Assembly: GCF_001636425.1 (NCBI RefSeq)
Contig: NZ_KV440953.1
Coordinates: 1,624,847-1,688,846, forward strand
Length of the DNA: 64,000 nucleotides
Source of the DNA: Heyndrickxia acidicola
Lineage (GTDB): Bacteria; Bacillota; Bacilli; Bacillales; Bacillaceae_C
Reading direction: 5' to 3'
A program made the translations under genes and the position numbers. Below, one piece after another: positions 26,150-34,886 of the stretch. The notes under the pieces are model-generated. The model made no database searches, was not told the DNA's origin, and worked only from the letters and a program-made list of their open reading frames with translations. How positions within the stretch are numbered: the stretch's first letter is position 1; every line of letters starts with the position of its first letter.

Positions 26150-27048
26150 ATCGTTTTCTCCTTTCTCTTTAATACATCTTCTTCCAGCAATTGAGCAAGC
26201 ACATTTCCCAATATCTGACCTGCTGTTTTAGGAGCCACAATGCCAGGAAGGCTTGGTGCCAAAAGAGCTTTAATTCCCCGTTTCTCAGCATATCTAAAAT
26301 CAGTCCCGCCAGGTTTTGATGCTAGGTCTATAATGAGCGTATGGGTTGGCATTTTTTGAATAACAGCGGCATTTACTATCAAATGCGGGATAGTATTTAT
26401 ACAAATATCTATATCCCTGACTTCATTTTCCAACTCGCTCAATTGGAATGAATCGAGCCCCATTTCAGCTATCCTTGCGAGATGTTCCGTTCTCCTCGCA
26501 CCTACTTTCACTTTTGCTCCCAAATGGTGGAACGCTCTTGCTACACTCATGCCTACCCTGCCAAGACCCAGTATAGCCACCCGTGAATTATGAATAGTGA
26601 ATTCAGTATGTTGAATAGCCATCATTATGGTGCCTTCTACAGTTGGTATAGAATTGTATATGGCTACATCATCACGCTCAAATAATTTCACTAGCCTCCG
26701 ATTCGTTCTCTTTGCAAGCTGGTCTAAGTATGAATTGCTGATTCCTGTGAAAATCGTGCAATAAGGAGGAGTTTTTAATAATATTTCTTCCGATAAAATG
26801 ACCTCCTCATTGGAAAAGATCAACTCAACCTGGCCCTCTGAATTTGTACCGGTTATTGGTAGGATGATGGCATCAATTTCTGCAAAATCCACTTCATTAA
26901 ACTTTTCTTTATTGACACCTGAAAACACAAGATCTAATTGTTCAAATCCTATTAATGAAAGCTTTGAATCAAGTTCTGCTAATTTACGGATTACTTCCAG
27001 CTGGCGTGCATCCCCGCCGATCACCGCAATCTGCAATCCTGTCAACAT
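26146..27048 (-). CDS. spoVFA: Dipicolinate synthase subunit A
   Basis: 300 aa. The N-terminal domain begins MLTGLQIAVIGGDARQLEVI. A central NAD(P)-binding Rossmann motif, VAILGLGRVGMSVARAF, lies near residue 150, followed by the conserved GIVAPKTAGQI. It is the dehydrogenase subunit (dpaA) of dipicolinate synthase. The open frame starts at a TTG (27069), but the ATG at 27046-27048 matches B. subtilis SpoVFA and has AGAAGGTGG about nine bases upstream. A sigma-K-like promoter lies 45-72 bp upstream, consistent with late mother-cell expression. Confidence 0.95.
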   Translation of the reverse strand: MLTGLQIAVIGGDARQLEVIRKLAELDSKLSLIGFEQLDLVFSGVNKEKFNEVDFAEIDAIILPITGTNSEGQVELIFSNEEVILSEEILLKTPPYCTIFTGISNSYLDQLAKRTNRRLVKLFERDDVAIYNSIPTVEGTIMMAIQHTEFTIHNSRVAILGLGRVGMSVARAFHHLGAKVKVGARRTEHLARIAEMGLDSFQLSELENEVRDIDICINTIPHLIVNAAVIQKMPTHTLIIDLASKPGGTDFRYAEKRGIKALLAPSLPGIVAPKTAGQILGNVLAQLLEEDVLKRKEKTI

Positions 27049-27091
27049 CAATACGGCCACCTTCTTCAATGTTGATTGGGTATTTACCTCA

Positions 27092-27120
27092 TCATCTTAT
27101 GCGCAGTCGGCTAAACGGTG
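27092..27120 (-). promoter_or_regulatory. Candidate sigma-K promoter of spoVFA
   Basis: Minus strand CACC (27117-27120), 15 bp, then CATAAGATGA (27092-27101), compared with the sigma-K pattern mACm-N16-gCATAnnnTA. The -10 has the invariant CATA preceded by G. In B. subtilis spoVF is sigma-K controlled, so position and context agree; the last two -10 bases deviate. Confidence 0.45.
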
Positions 27121-27169
27121 AATTTTGTTTACGGCTATCTATAGAAACTTGATGAATTACTATTTAAGT

Positions 27170-27235
27170 TCCAAGACTGTGTTAAATTTTAATGTGATTC
27201 CTGTTCAATTTTAGCTCATTTTATAGTAAAGGTAG
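27170..27235. repeat. Fragment related to the element at 36060-36183
   Basis: GACTGTGTTAAATTTTAATG, ATTCCTGTTC and AGCTCATTTTATAGTAAAGG match, in order and spacing, the left half of the element between truB and rbfA. The right half is absent. Confidence 0.4.
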
Positions 27236-27289
27236 AGGATGTCCCAAAAGGTCCAATGATATCAGATGATCTTGGATTCAGCATCTTTC

Positions 27290-27665
27290 TTCCTGCTGGT
27301 TGATTTGCACTTGAGACACTCGCTTTCCGCGGGCGTGAGCCTCGTGTCTTCCTCTTCATTCACCTTAGGATTCGTTTCTCCGTGCTCTAACAGAGGCCCT
27401 GATCATCCTGCTGGTTGATTTCCGCTGCAGGCACTCGCTTTCCGCGGGCGGCCGGGAGCCTCCTCATCGCAAGCTCCTGTGGGGTCTCCCTTTGGCCAGC
27501 TTTTCCCGCAGGAGTCTCGTGCCTTTCGCTTCAATCAACATTGGACTCGTTTCTATTCCAGGATCTAACAGAGATACGGTGGAGCGCTCTAATTTTCCTG
27601 CTGGTCGATTTCTGCTGCAGGTATTTTGTTTTACGAGGGCGGTCGGGAAGACTGTATGAACTAAA
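27290..27665. repeat. Cluster of GC-rich palindromic repeats upstream of spoVFA
   Basis: One near-complete copy (27411-27543) has CTGCAGGCACTCGCTTTCCG at the left and CCGCAGGAGTCTCGTGCC at the right, enclosed by GGTTGATTT/AATCAAC. It is flanked by two truncated copies (27290-27372 and 27592-27665) that start with the same CCTGCTGGTTGATTT or a close variant. No protein-coding frame is convincing. The cluster separates ymxH from spoVFA. Confidence 0.65.
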
Positions 27666-27705
27666 AAAACAGCGTCATTTAACAAAGCCAGGTCTAAAAA
27701 AATAC

Positions 27706-27733
27706 AAAAAAAAGATTGGCATAAGCCAACCTC
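27706..27733 (-). terminator. Terminator of mlpA-ymxH
   Basis: GGTTGGC-TTAT-GCCAATC hairpin followed by eight Ts on the minus strand, immediately after the ymxH stop codon. Confidence 0.85.
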
Positions 27734-27977
27734 ATCTGAATAGTTCATTTTCAGGTACTTCCAGTATAATCATATCAGAACCTATTGTTCTTATTTGTTT
27801 CCATGGGACTCTTATCTCGGAGCTTTGTTTACGCATCCATTTACCACTTGGAATAATAAGTGTATGGATGTGACCTGTGCTTTCATTAATTTCAAGATCT
27901 GTCTGTCCCAGGACTCCTAATTTTTCCGCCTTTTTAAAATCAACTATTTCTTTACCGCTCAGCTCGCTTAAGCGCAT
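27732..27977 (-). CDS. ymxH: YmxH, YlmC/YmxH-family PRC-barrel protein
   Basis: 81 aa. A single PRC-barrel-like domain: MRLSELSGKEIVDFKKAEKL, GVLGQTDLEI and a hydrophobic C-terminal strand IRTIGSDMIILEV. The family is linked to sporulation by distribution; its biochemical function is unknown. The frame extends to 28007, but the ATG at 27975-27977 has AGGAGGGG seven bases upstream. It lies between mlpA and spoVFA, the B. subtilis order. Confidence 0.88.
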   Translation of the reverse strand: MRLSELSGKEIVDFKKAEKLGVLGQTDLEINESTGHIHTLIIPSGKWMRKQSSEIRVPWKQIRTIGSDMIILEVPENELFR

Positions 27978-28182
27978 GATACCCCTCCTAATTTTTGAAA
28001 ATGCCATTCAAAAAGCAGCTTTTCCGAAAAGCCCCTTCATACGTGAATCCCAAGACCAGATTCAGCGGACTCTCCTTCAAGCTGCCTGCAAAAAAATATT
28101 CACCTGCTGCAATAAGACAGCTCTACTATCAATGTATAGCTCGTATGAATATTTTAGAATGAAATTTTTCAAAGAAGTCTCA

Positions 28183-29415
28183 TTAAGCTTTTGGAAGTTT
28201 GCCGTCCGGGCTGACCAGCGAGATGGAATATTTATCAGTGAAAATTTTATTTGCCAGTTGATTTATATTATTAACTGTTACCCGGTCAATCTCTTCCACC
28301 ACTTCATCCAGTGAACGATGTTTGCCTAATAAAAGCTCATTTTTCCCATTGCGGCTCATTCGGCTATTTGTGCTTTCAAGACTCAGCATAAGATTTCCTT
28401 TTAATTGTTCTTTACAATTATGGACCTCTCTATCTGTAACTCCCTCTCTTTTAAATTCATCCAGCGTCATTTGAATAGTTTCAAATAGCTGATTTAACTG
28501 TTTTGCACCGGTACCCCCATAGATAGTCACCATGCCTGTGTCTTTATAAGAGGAATGATAAGAAAATACAGAATAGGCAAGTCCCCTTTGTTCACGGACC
28601 TCCTGGAAAAGCCTCGAAGACATGCTGCCGCCAAGAATATTGTTAAGAACAATCAGATCGTAGATTTCTTTATGCCCTATCGCAAGGCCTTCAAATCCAA
28701 GGCATAAATGTGCCTGTTCTGTATCCTTTTTCTTGACAATTTGGTTGGCATGAAAGATCGGCTGTGATGTATCAACAGATTCTTTTCCGCCTTGATAGCT
28801 CCCAAATAAAGCTTCAATTAGTTTAATAAAGGATTCGGAAACATTTCCTGCAACTGAAATGACCACACGATCAGGCGTGTACATGTCATGCATGTATTTA
28901 TGCAGCGTTTCACTGTTGAAGGTTTCCAATGTTTCTTCTGTACCCAGGATTGGATACCCAAGAGAATGGTCTTCATAAATGGCTTTTCCTAATAAGTCAT
29001 GGACAATATCATCCGGAGTATCCTCATACATTTTAATTTCTTCAAATACTACATTTTTTTCTTTTTTAAGCTCTTCTTCAACAAACTCTGAATGGAAAAA
29101 CATATCTGCCAGAATTTCAAGAGCAAATTGAGAATGGTTGTCTAGAACTTTTGCATAATAACAAGTATATTCCTTGGAAGTAAATGCATTTACCTGCCCC
29201 CCAATGGAATCAAATGCTTCTGCAATGTCCCTGGCACTTCTTGTTTTTGTGCCCTTAAAGAACATATGCTCTAAAAAATGGGATATACCATTATTCTTTA
29301 GTCCTTCATCCCTTGAACCGGTTCCTACCCAAATACCGATGGCTACCGAGCGAACAGTAGGAATTTCTTCTAGTACGATTCTAAGTCCGTTTTGGCAAGT
29401 ATATTTTTTTATCAT
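28183..29415 (-). CDS. mlpA: MlpA, M16-family zinc protease
   Basis: 410 aa processing-peptidase-like M16 protein. The inverted zinc motif HFLEH is at residues 46-50, and the distal ligand region EEIKMYEDTPDD near 125. The C-terminal half has the second M16 repeat with GGSMSSRLFQEVREQRGLAY. Cytoplasmic. In B. subtilis mlpA (ymxG) influences extracellular protease levels. The frame opens earlier (29442), but the ATG at 29413-29415 has AAGGAGG seven bases upstream and matches the family N-terminus. Located between ylxY and ymxH. Confidence 0.92.
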   Translation of the reverse strand: MIKKYTCQNGLRIVLEEIPTVRSVAIGIWVGTGSRDEGLKNNGISHFLEHMFFKGTKTRSARDIAEAFDSIGGQVNAFTSKEYTCYYAKVLDNHSQFALEILADMFFHSEFVEEELKKEKNVVFEEIKMYEDTPDDIVHDLLGKAIYEDHSLGYPILGTEETLETFNSETLHKYMHDMYTPDRVVISVAGNVSESFIKLIEALFGSYQGGKESVDTSQPIFHANQIVKKKDTEQAHLCLGFEGLAIGHKEIYDLIVLNNILGGSMSSRLFQEVREQRGLAYSVFSYHSSYKDTGMVTIYGGTGAKQLNQLFETIQMTLDEFKREGVTDREVHNCKEQLKGNLMLSLESTNSRMSRNGKNELLLGKHRSLDEVVEEIDRVTVNNINQLANKIFTDKYSISLVSPDGKLPKA

Positions 29416-29572
29416 AGTCGTTTCCTCCTTGTTTAGTGCCATCGCTTAGATGCAAACATTGCTGGATATGGTTGGTTTACCCATTATCCATGGCAAATAT
29501 CCCAACCATTCCATTTCTTATAACCGGCTTGCCCTCTCTGACTTTATGACCCAAAGCTAAGCAAGACCTTAT

Positions 29573-30568
29573 TTATTCCCCATTTTGCAGACTACTGGAA
29601 GGTCCTCCATCCATTTTTACAATCCGCTCTTCATCCAAAAGTCTTGATACCGTCCCAATACGCAGATTGCGCTTTTTAATGTCTTTAATCAATGTTTCCA
29701 GACCGTCTGCGGTCGATTTTGTAGGATGCATTAAAATCATAGATCCAGGGCCTACCTTCTTTAGAACCCTTTGAACAAGAACATCTGCAGAAGGCTTTTG
29801 CCAATCGATTGTATCAACAGTCCACATAATGGTGCTCATATCCAGAGAATCAGCTATTTTAACAACCTCATCTCTGTAGCTTCCGCTTGGAGGAGCAAAC
29901 CATTTCACTTTCTTCCCTGTAGTTGCTTCAATCACCTGATTGGTTTTGATTAACTGTTCACGCACCTGTTCGGAAGCCAGCGTTTTCATATCTGGATGGG
30001 TATAGGAATGGTTCCCTACTTCATTACCGCCATCCACAATCATTTTGGCAAGCTCTGGATTTTCTTTTACCCAGCGGCCTTCCAGGAAGAAGGTAGCATG
30101 AACATTATACTTTTTCAATGTAGATAATATTTTTGGCAGATATTCATTTCCCCAAGCAACATTAATTAAGAAGCTGACCATCGGCTTTTCAGGGTACCCT
30201 CTGTAAATAGGAGAGGCATCCAGATCATCCAAGTGTATTTTTGGAGGGATCTGCTTAAAGACCAGTTTGTGAGGGTCAAATCGATTGCTTTTCTTCATTT
30301 TTTTATAAGATGCATTTACATCCACTTGAATACCATTATATCCAGGTGTTGCTCTCCAAACAGGATCTATTACAGCATCTTTCGGAGGGATGTTATAATG
30401 AGGAGCTTCTTCCTCAATTTTCTCGTAAAGCTCAGTATGTACAGCTGCTGTATTAACAGCCTGTCCCTTCAGTAATGAAATATAATTATTAATAATGGGA
30501 TTTTGAACCATTACAATTGTAAGAATAGCAATCAGAGCAAAAGCAATCAAGTTTTTTGTATTTTTCAC
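29573..30568 (-). CDS. ylxY: YlxY, polysaccharide deacetylase family protein
   Basis: 331 aa. An N-terminal signal anchor (about 5-28) precedes a NodB domain (from ~130) with MVSFLINVAWGNEYLPKILS, GNHSYTHPD and the closing MILMHPTKST. The NodB first-motif TFDDG reads INVAWG here, so the catalytic aspartate is altered, as I recall for the YlxY/SpoIID-associated subgroup; activity is doubtful. Probably membrane-anchored facing the wall. GTG start (30566-30568) after AAGGAGGG. The frame continues upstream to a TTG at 30613 without a better site. Between pnpA and mlpA. Confidence 0.88.
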   Translation of the reverse strand: MKNTKNLIAFALIAILTIVMVQNPIINNYISLLKGQAVNTAAVHTELYEKIEEEAPHYNIPPKDAVIDPVWRATPGYNGIQVDVNASYKKMKKSNRFDPHKLVFKQIPPKIHLDDLDASPIYRGYPEKPMVSFLINVAWGNEYLPKILSTLKKYNVHATFFLEGRWVKENPELAKMIVDGGNEVGNHSYTHPDMKTLASEQVREQLIKTNQVIEATTGKKVKWFAPPSGSYRDEVVKIADSLDMSTIMWTVDTIDWQKPSADVLVQRVLKKVGPGSMILMHPTKSTADGLETLIKDIKKRNLRIGTVSRLLDEERIVKMDGGPSSSLQNGE

Positions 30569-30631
30569 CTTATGTTCCCTCCTTCTTCTTAAAAATATGA
30601 AGAATGGGGACAAGGTAGAACTATTTAATAA

Positions 30632-30795
30632 AGGCTGCTTTCACATCGATTTTTACATTATGTACAAGAGATCATTCCGTTTGTTGTCTGTATTCGTAGC
30701 ATCTTTTCGTAAGCTCTTCACAAGTTTTAATACTGAACACATATTAATAATGATATTACTGTGCCCAATAGAAACAAAGTTTACGAAAAGAGCCT
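30632..30795. mobile_element. MITE-like element, copy B
   Basis: 164-bp copy between pnpA and ylxY. Left end AAGGCTGCTTTCACATCG, core GTTTGTTGTCTGTATTCGTA and GCATCTTTTCGTAAGC, right end ACAAAGTTTACGAAAAGAGC then CT. AATAA flanks both sides, a possible short target duplication. Confidence 0.65.
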
Positions 30796-30824
30796 AATAA
30801 AAAATTTTATTCTTTCTTATACAT

Positions 30825-30852
30825 TAAAAAAGCCAGGTCATAGCCTGACTTA
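30825..30852 (-). terminator. Terminator of pnpA
   Basis: AGTCAGG-CTATGA-CCTGGCT hairpin followed by six Ts on the minus strand, overlapping the pnpA stop region. Confidence 0.85.
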
Positions 30853-32970
30853 TTCCTGCTTTTCTTTTTCACTTTGTTCTTTAAGAACTGCTTTTCTTGA
30901 AAGGTTGACTCTGCCCTGGTTATCAATTTCAATAACCTTTACTAAGACCTCATCACCAATTTTCAAGACATCCTCCACTTTTCGAACCCGCTCTTCAGCC
31001 AGTTCAGAAATATGAACAAGTCCATCTTTACCATTGAAGATTTCAACAAAAGCGCCAAATTTCTCAATTCGTTTTACTTTACCTAAGTAAATTTGGCCAA
31101 TTTCAACTTCACGTACAATATCTTCAATGATTTTTCTAGCTTTTTTGTTCATGTCTTCATCGGTTGACGAAATGAAAATGGTGCCATCCTGTTCAATGTC
31201 AATCTTAACGCCTGTATCCTCAATAATTTTATTGATTTGCTTTCCGCTTGGTCCAATAACATCTCTGATTTTATCAGGGTTAATTGTCATCGTTAAGATT
31301 TTCGGAGCGTATGCAGACAGCTGGTTTCTCGGCTGACTGATCGTTGCCATCATAGATTTTAGAATTTCCATACGGCCGCGTTTAGCCTGCTGTAGAGCTT
31401 CCTCAAGAATTTGACGGGATAGTCCTTCTATTTTAATGTCCATTTGAAGGGCTGTTACTCCCTTTTCCGTTCCTGCCACTTTAAAATCCATATCCCCAAG
31501 ATGGTCTTCCATCCCCTGGATATCTGTTAAAATGCTATAATGCTCTCCTGATTTCACAAGGCCCATTGCAATGCCTGCTACAGGTGCCTTGATTGGTACA
31601 CCGGCATCCATTAATGCGAGCGTGCTTCCGCAAATACTTGCCTGTGATGTTGAACCATTCGATTCAAGTACTTCTGATACTAGGCGGATCGTGTATGGAA
31701 AGTCTTTTTCATTCGGAATAATTGGTTCAAGGGCTCTCTCACCAAGTGCTCCGTGTCCGATTTCACGTCGTCCAGGACCCCTCATTGGTCCCGTTTCCCC
31801 TACGCTGAAAGAAGGGAAATTATAATGGTGCATAAACCGCTTGGATTCCTCAACACCCAATCCGTCAAGAATTTGAACATCTCCAAGGGCACCTAATGTA
31901 CACACGCTTAATGCTTGCGTTTGTCCGCGTGTGAAAAGTCCAGATCCATGTGTTCTTGGCAGTATTCCCACTTCAGAAGAAAGCGGACGAATTTCATCTA
32001 TACTGCGGCCATCAGGACGAACTTTTTCTTCTGTAATCAAGCGGCGCACTTCAGCTTTAACCAGCTTCCCTAAGATCGCCTTAACTTGTTTTAATTGTTC
32101 CTCATCTATGCCTTCGTGTTCTTCAAATTCAGAAACAACCTTTGCTTTTACTTCCTGAATTGCCTCTTCTCGAGCATGTTTCTCTTGAACCTGAATTGCC
32201 TGGTTCAGCTCGGTCTCGCACATAGCACGAACTTCTTTTTCCAGTACGGGATCAAGCTCATACAGGCTGAAAGCCATTTTTTCTTTTCCGATTTGAGCAG
32301 CAATTTCTTCCTGGAAAGCAATCAGCTTTTTAATTTCATCGTGTCCGAACATAATAGCTTCCAGCATTACTTCTTCCGGCACTTCGTTTGCACCCGCTTC
32401 AACCATGTTGATAGCATCTTTCGTTCCGGCAACGGTTAAATGCATATCACTTTTTTCCAATTGTTCAACCGTAGGATTAATGACGAACTCATCGTTTATC
32501 CGGCCGACGATTACACCTGCAATTGGGCCTTGAAATGGAATATCGGAAACAGATAGAGCTAAGGATGAACCAAACATTGCCGCCATGTCAGAAGGACAGT
32601 TTTGGTCTACACTCATTACCATACTGACAACTTGTACTTCGTTACGGAATCCGTCTGCAAAAAGCGGGCGGATTGGACGGTCGATTAAACGGCTTGCCAG
32701 AATGGCTTTTTCACTAGGACGGCCTTCTCTTTTAATGAATCCTCCCGGAATTTTACCTACCGCATATAATCTTTCCTCGTAATTTACTGTAAGAGGGAAA
32801 AAGTCTACAGTTTTTGGTTCTTTTGAAGCTGTTGCTGTGCTTAAAACCGCAGTATCGCCGTAGCGGACAATAACAGCACCATTTGCCTGCTTAGCTAATT
32901 GACCGATTTCAACTGTTAAATCCCGGCCAGCCCAATCCATGGAAAAAGTATGTTTCTCTCCTTGTGGCAT
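30850..32970 (-). CDS. pnpA: Polynucleotide phosphorylase
   Basis: 706 aa. Two RNase PH-like domains (about 10-230 and 310-540) flank a helical domain; then a KH domain ([16 protein letters not shown], about 560) and an S1 domain ([17 protein letters not shown], about 625). It performs phosphate-dependent 3'-5' RNA degradation and is the main such enzyme in Bacillus, where it joins RNase Y-based degradation complexes. ATG start after AAAGGAG. The C-terminus is short and charged (EQSEKEKQE). Followed by a terminator; a candidate leader hairpin sits just before its ribosome binding site. Confidence 0.97.
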   Translation of the reverse strand: MPQGEKHTFSMDWAGRDLTVEIGQLAKQANGAVIVRYGDTAVLSTATASKEPKTVDFFPLTVNYEERLYAVGKIPGGFIKREGRPSEKAILASRLIDRPIRPLFADGFRNEVQVVSMVMSVDQNCPSDMAAMFGSSLALSVSDIPFQGPIAGVIVGRINDEFVINPTVEQLEKSDMHLTVAGTKDAINMVEAGANEVPEEVMLEAIMFGHDEIKKLIAFQEEIAAQIGKEKMAFSLYELDPVLEKEVRAMCETELNQAIQVQEKHAREEAIQEVKAKVVSEFEEHEGIDEEQLKQVKAILGKLVKAEVRRLITEEKVRPDGRSIDEIRPLSSEVGILPRTHGSGLFTRGQTQALSVCTLGALGDVQILDGLGVEESKRFMHHYNFPSFSVGETGPMRGPGRREIGHGALGERALEPIIPNEKDFPYTIRLVSEVLESNGSTSQASICGSTLALMDAGVPIKAPVAGIAMGLVKSGEHYSILTDIQGMEDHLGDMDFKVAGTEKGVTALQMDIKIEGLSRQILEEALQQAKRGRMEILKSMMATISQPRNQLSAYAPKILTMTINPDKIRDVIGPSGKQINKIIEDTGVKIDIEQDGTIFISSTDEDMNKKARKIIEDIVREVEIGQIYLGKVKRIEKFGAFVEIFNGKDGLVHISELAEERVRKVEDVLKIGDEVLVKVIEIDNQGRVNLSRKAVLKEQSEKEKQE

Positions 32971-32984
32971 GTTTAAACTCCTTT

Positions 32985-33025
32985 CGAAAACACTTACTTT
33001 ATTTTTTCATAGATAAAAGTGTTTG
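32985..33025 (-). promoter_or_regulatory. Hairpin in the pnpA leader
   Basis: Minus strand AACACTT ... AAGTGTT (7 bp, with further A-T pairs inside) closes a loop of about 20 nt immediately upstream of the pnpA Shine-Dalgarno site. In enterobacteria pnp is autoregulated through a leader hairpin cut by RNase III; a similar role here is speculative. Confidence 0.3.
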
Positions 33026-33071
33026 TCATATACATTAAAATATAAAAACTTTTTACATTGAGAAAAAGGCT

Positions 33072-33102
33072 TTTATCATTACTTCCTAAAAAACACTGTA
33101 AA
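33072..33102 (-). promoter_or_regulatory. Candidate pnpA promoter
   Basis: Minus strand TTTACA, 18 bp, TGATAA. It lies within an otherwise gene-free, AT-rich 350-bp stretch between rpsO and pnpA, and would give a leader of about 100 nt. The rest of that stretch (33103-33320) shows nothing recognisable. Confidence 0.3.
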
Positions 33103-33323
33103 TACTTTTTATTTTTTCCAATTTCCCCATTCTCAATTCATCTCCAGCTAATTCTTTTTTAAAACGAAAGAGGCGGGAAATGGTTGAATAAGAGCACTTA
33201 ATTCCAGCTGAAGCACTGCTTGAAATCTTATTATGTATGGTTTTTCGACATTTGATTACACACAGTAAGCTGAATCACATCATGCATGAAAATAGATTTT
33301 ACGAATACTCTTTTTATGCTAAC

Positions 33324-33353
33324 AAAAAAGCGGGAAAAAATCCCGCTTTTTCT
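33324..33353 (-). terminator. Terminator of rpsO
   Basis: AAAAAGCGGGA / TCCCGCTTTTTT hairpin with a T-rich 3' arm, 18 bp after the rpsO stop. Confidence 0.92.
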
Positions 33354-33370
33354 TTTATAGCTACTTCAAA

Positions 33371-33640
33371 TTAACGACGTAGGCCAAGTTTGTTAATCAA
33401 TTCACGATAACGTTGAACATCTTTGTTACGCAGGTAAGTTAATAGGTTACGACGTTTACCTACCATTTTCAAAAGACCACGACGTGAGTGATGATCTTTC
33501 TTATGAACGCGTAAGTGATCATTCAGGTTGTTGATATCTTCAGTAAGTACAGCAATTTGTACCTCTGCAGAACCAGTATCAGTTTCATGAACTTTATATT
33601 GGTTGATGATTTCGTTTTTACGCTCTTGAGAAATCGCCAT
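33371..33640 (-). CDS. rpsO: 30S ribosomal protein S15
   Basis: 89 aa, the standard S15 length. Motifs include [33 protein letters not shown] and a C-terminal [20 protein letters not shown]. It is a primary 16S rRNA-binding protein. The frame opens 5 codons upstream, but ATG 33638-33640 (MAISQERKN) has GGAGG eight bases before it. It has its own promoter and a structured leader, suggesting autoregulation, and its own terminator. Confidence 0.98.
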   Translation of the reverse strand: MAISQERKNEIINQYKVHETDTGSAEVQIAVLTEDINNLNDHLRVHKKDHHSRRGLLKMVGKRRNLLTYLRNKDVQRYRELINKLGLRR

Positions 33641-33644
33641 CCGT

Positions 33645-33725
33645 TTCACCTCCAAAATCTATTTTAATCCCCTATTACCGAGCAAGCGTCGGTGACTCGA
33701 CTTGCCAAGCAAAGGTTCATCATAC
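33645..33725 (-). promoter_or_regulatory. Candidate S15 autoregulatory leader of rpsO
   Basis: The leader RNA contains GCAAG ... CTTGC and CCGA ... TCGG pairings around TTGGCAAGTCGAGTCACCGA, giving a multi-stem fold between promoter and Shine-Dalgarno. In Geobacillus, S15 binds a three-way junction in the rpsO leader; this looks like the equivalent, but the fold was not computed. Confidence 0.45.
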
Positions 33726-33731
33726 TGTATT

Positions 33732-33760
33732 AGAATACTACTATTAGTGTTAAAAAACAA
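33732..33760 (-). promoter_or_regulatory. rpsO promoter
   Basis: Minus strand TTGTTT (33755-33760), 17 bp, TATTCT (33732-33737). It sits directly after the ribF stop codon and gives an rpsO leader of roughly 85 nt. Confidence 0.5.
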
Positions 33761-33762
33761 GT

Positions 33763-34719
33763 CTAATCCTGTATTTTTTTAAAGTATTCTATTGCGGTCT
33801 CTTTATCTTTGGAAATTTGCGCTTTTAATTCTTCTATTCCATTGAATTTCTTTTCATCTCTTATGCGCAGATGCCACTCTATTTCAATTTCCTCTCCATA
33901 GATAGAGCGATCAAAATCTATAATATAGACCTCCACGGTTTGAGAATACTCTTCAGGATTTTTAAAGGTAGGTTTGTAGCCGACATTGCAAACACCATTA
34001 AACCATTGGCCAGCTACCAAAATCCGGACTGTATAAACACCTGTCTTAGGAATAATATAATGATCCTCGTGCTGTATATTGGCAGTTGGGAATCCTATTT
34101 GTCTGCCGCGTTTTTCGCCATGCACTACAATTCCCTTTGTCTTGTAGAATCTGCCTAATGGCACAGCAGCAGCCTCTGTTTCACCCTCGCGCAAAAGCTT
34201 GCGTATCAAAGTGGAGCTTACCTTCTCCTGAAAGGAAGAGTCTGTCAGTTTTTCTATTGTTGTTAAGGTAAATCGTCCATTTGCCATCAAAGGAAGTGTT
34301 TCCATAGTTCCTTTGCCAAACCTTCCATATGTAAAGTCAAATCCAGCCACTACATGCTGTACATTTAGGCCTGCTATATATTGGTTCACAAAGTCCTTAG
34401 GTTCCAGACTGGCAAAGTCTGAAGTAAACCGGACGACAACAAAATAATCAATCCCCATTTTTTCAACAATTTCTTTTTTCTCATCTAAAGGAGTAATAAG
34501 TTCAATTTCCTTATGCTGCTGGCTTAAGACAACGGAAGGATGCGGATCAAATGTCATAACAGCACTTTTCCAGCCATTTTTTTCAGCTGCTTCTTTTGCT
34601 TTATTAATCACTTTTCTGTGTCCTAAATGAATCCCGTCAAAATAGCCCAAAGCCATTGCCATTGGCGGCAGGTCTTCCTTTTGAAGGGAATGCGGATGAT
34701 GGATCGTTAATATCTTCAA
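33763..34719 (-). CDS. ribF: Bifunctional riboflavin kinase / FAD synthetase
   Basis: 318 aa (ribC in B. subtilis). The N-terminal nucleotidyltransferase domain has YFDGIHLGHRKVI near residue 26 and the C-terminal flavokinase domain has GEKRGRQIGFPTANI near 208. It converts riboflavin to FMN and then FAD in the cytoplasm; FMN is the ligand of rib riboswitches, so this enzyme sets their signal. Lies between truB and rpsO, as in B. subtilis, but 167 bp downstream of truB. Confidence 0.96.
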   Translation of the reverse strand: MKILTIHHPHSLQKEDLPPMAMALGYFDGIHLGHRKVINKAKEAAEKNGWKSAVMTFDPHPSVVLSQQHKEIELITPLDEKKEIVEKMGIDYFVVVRFTSDFASLEPKDFVNQYIAGLNVQHVVAGFDFTYGRFGKGTMETLPLMANGRFTLTTIEKLTDSSFQEKVSSTLIRKLLREGETEAAAVPLGRFYKTKGIVVHGEKRGRQIGFPTANIQHEDHYIIPKTGVYTVRILVAGQWFNGVCNVGYKPTFKNPEEYSQTVEVYIIDFDRSIYGEEIEIEWHLRIRDEKKFNGIEELKAQISKDKETAIEYFKKIQD

Positions 34720-34886
34720 AATGCTTCACCTGTTTCCTCTGGTTCATTTCACTATAAAAAATTGAAGAAAAATGTTTTTGGCGAACGTTTTCTTTGTGCA
34801 GCCCCCCAAGACAAAAGGGATATCTAATCGCTGTATTTTTCTCACAGCTTTTGAACCGCTTTGCAGTTTCGCTTGCAAGAATAATA

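Noticed and set aside
27464-27748. Minus-strand open frame of 94 codons and plus-strand frame 27415-27873
   Set aside because: Both run through the GC-rich palindromic repeats and have repeat-derived translations with no family resemblance; GC-rich repeats lack stops by chance.
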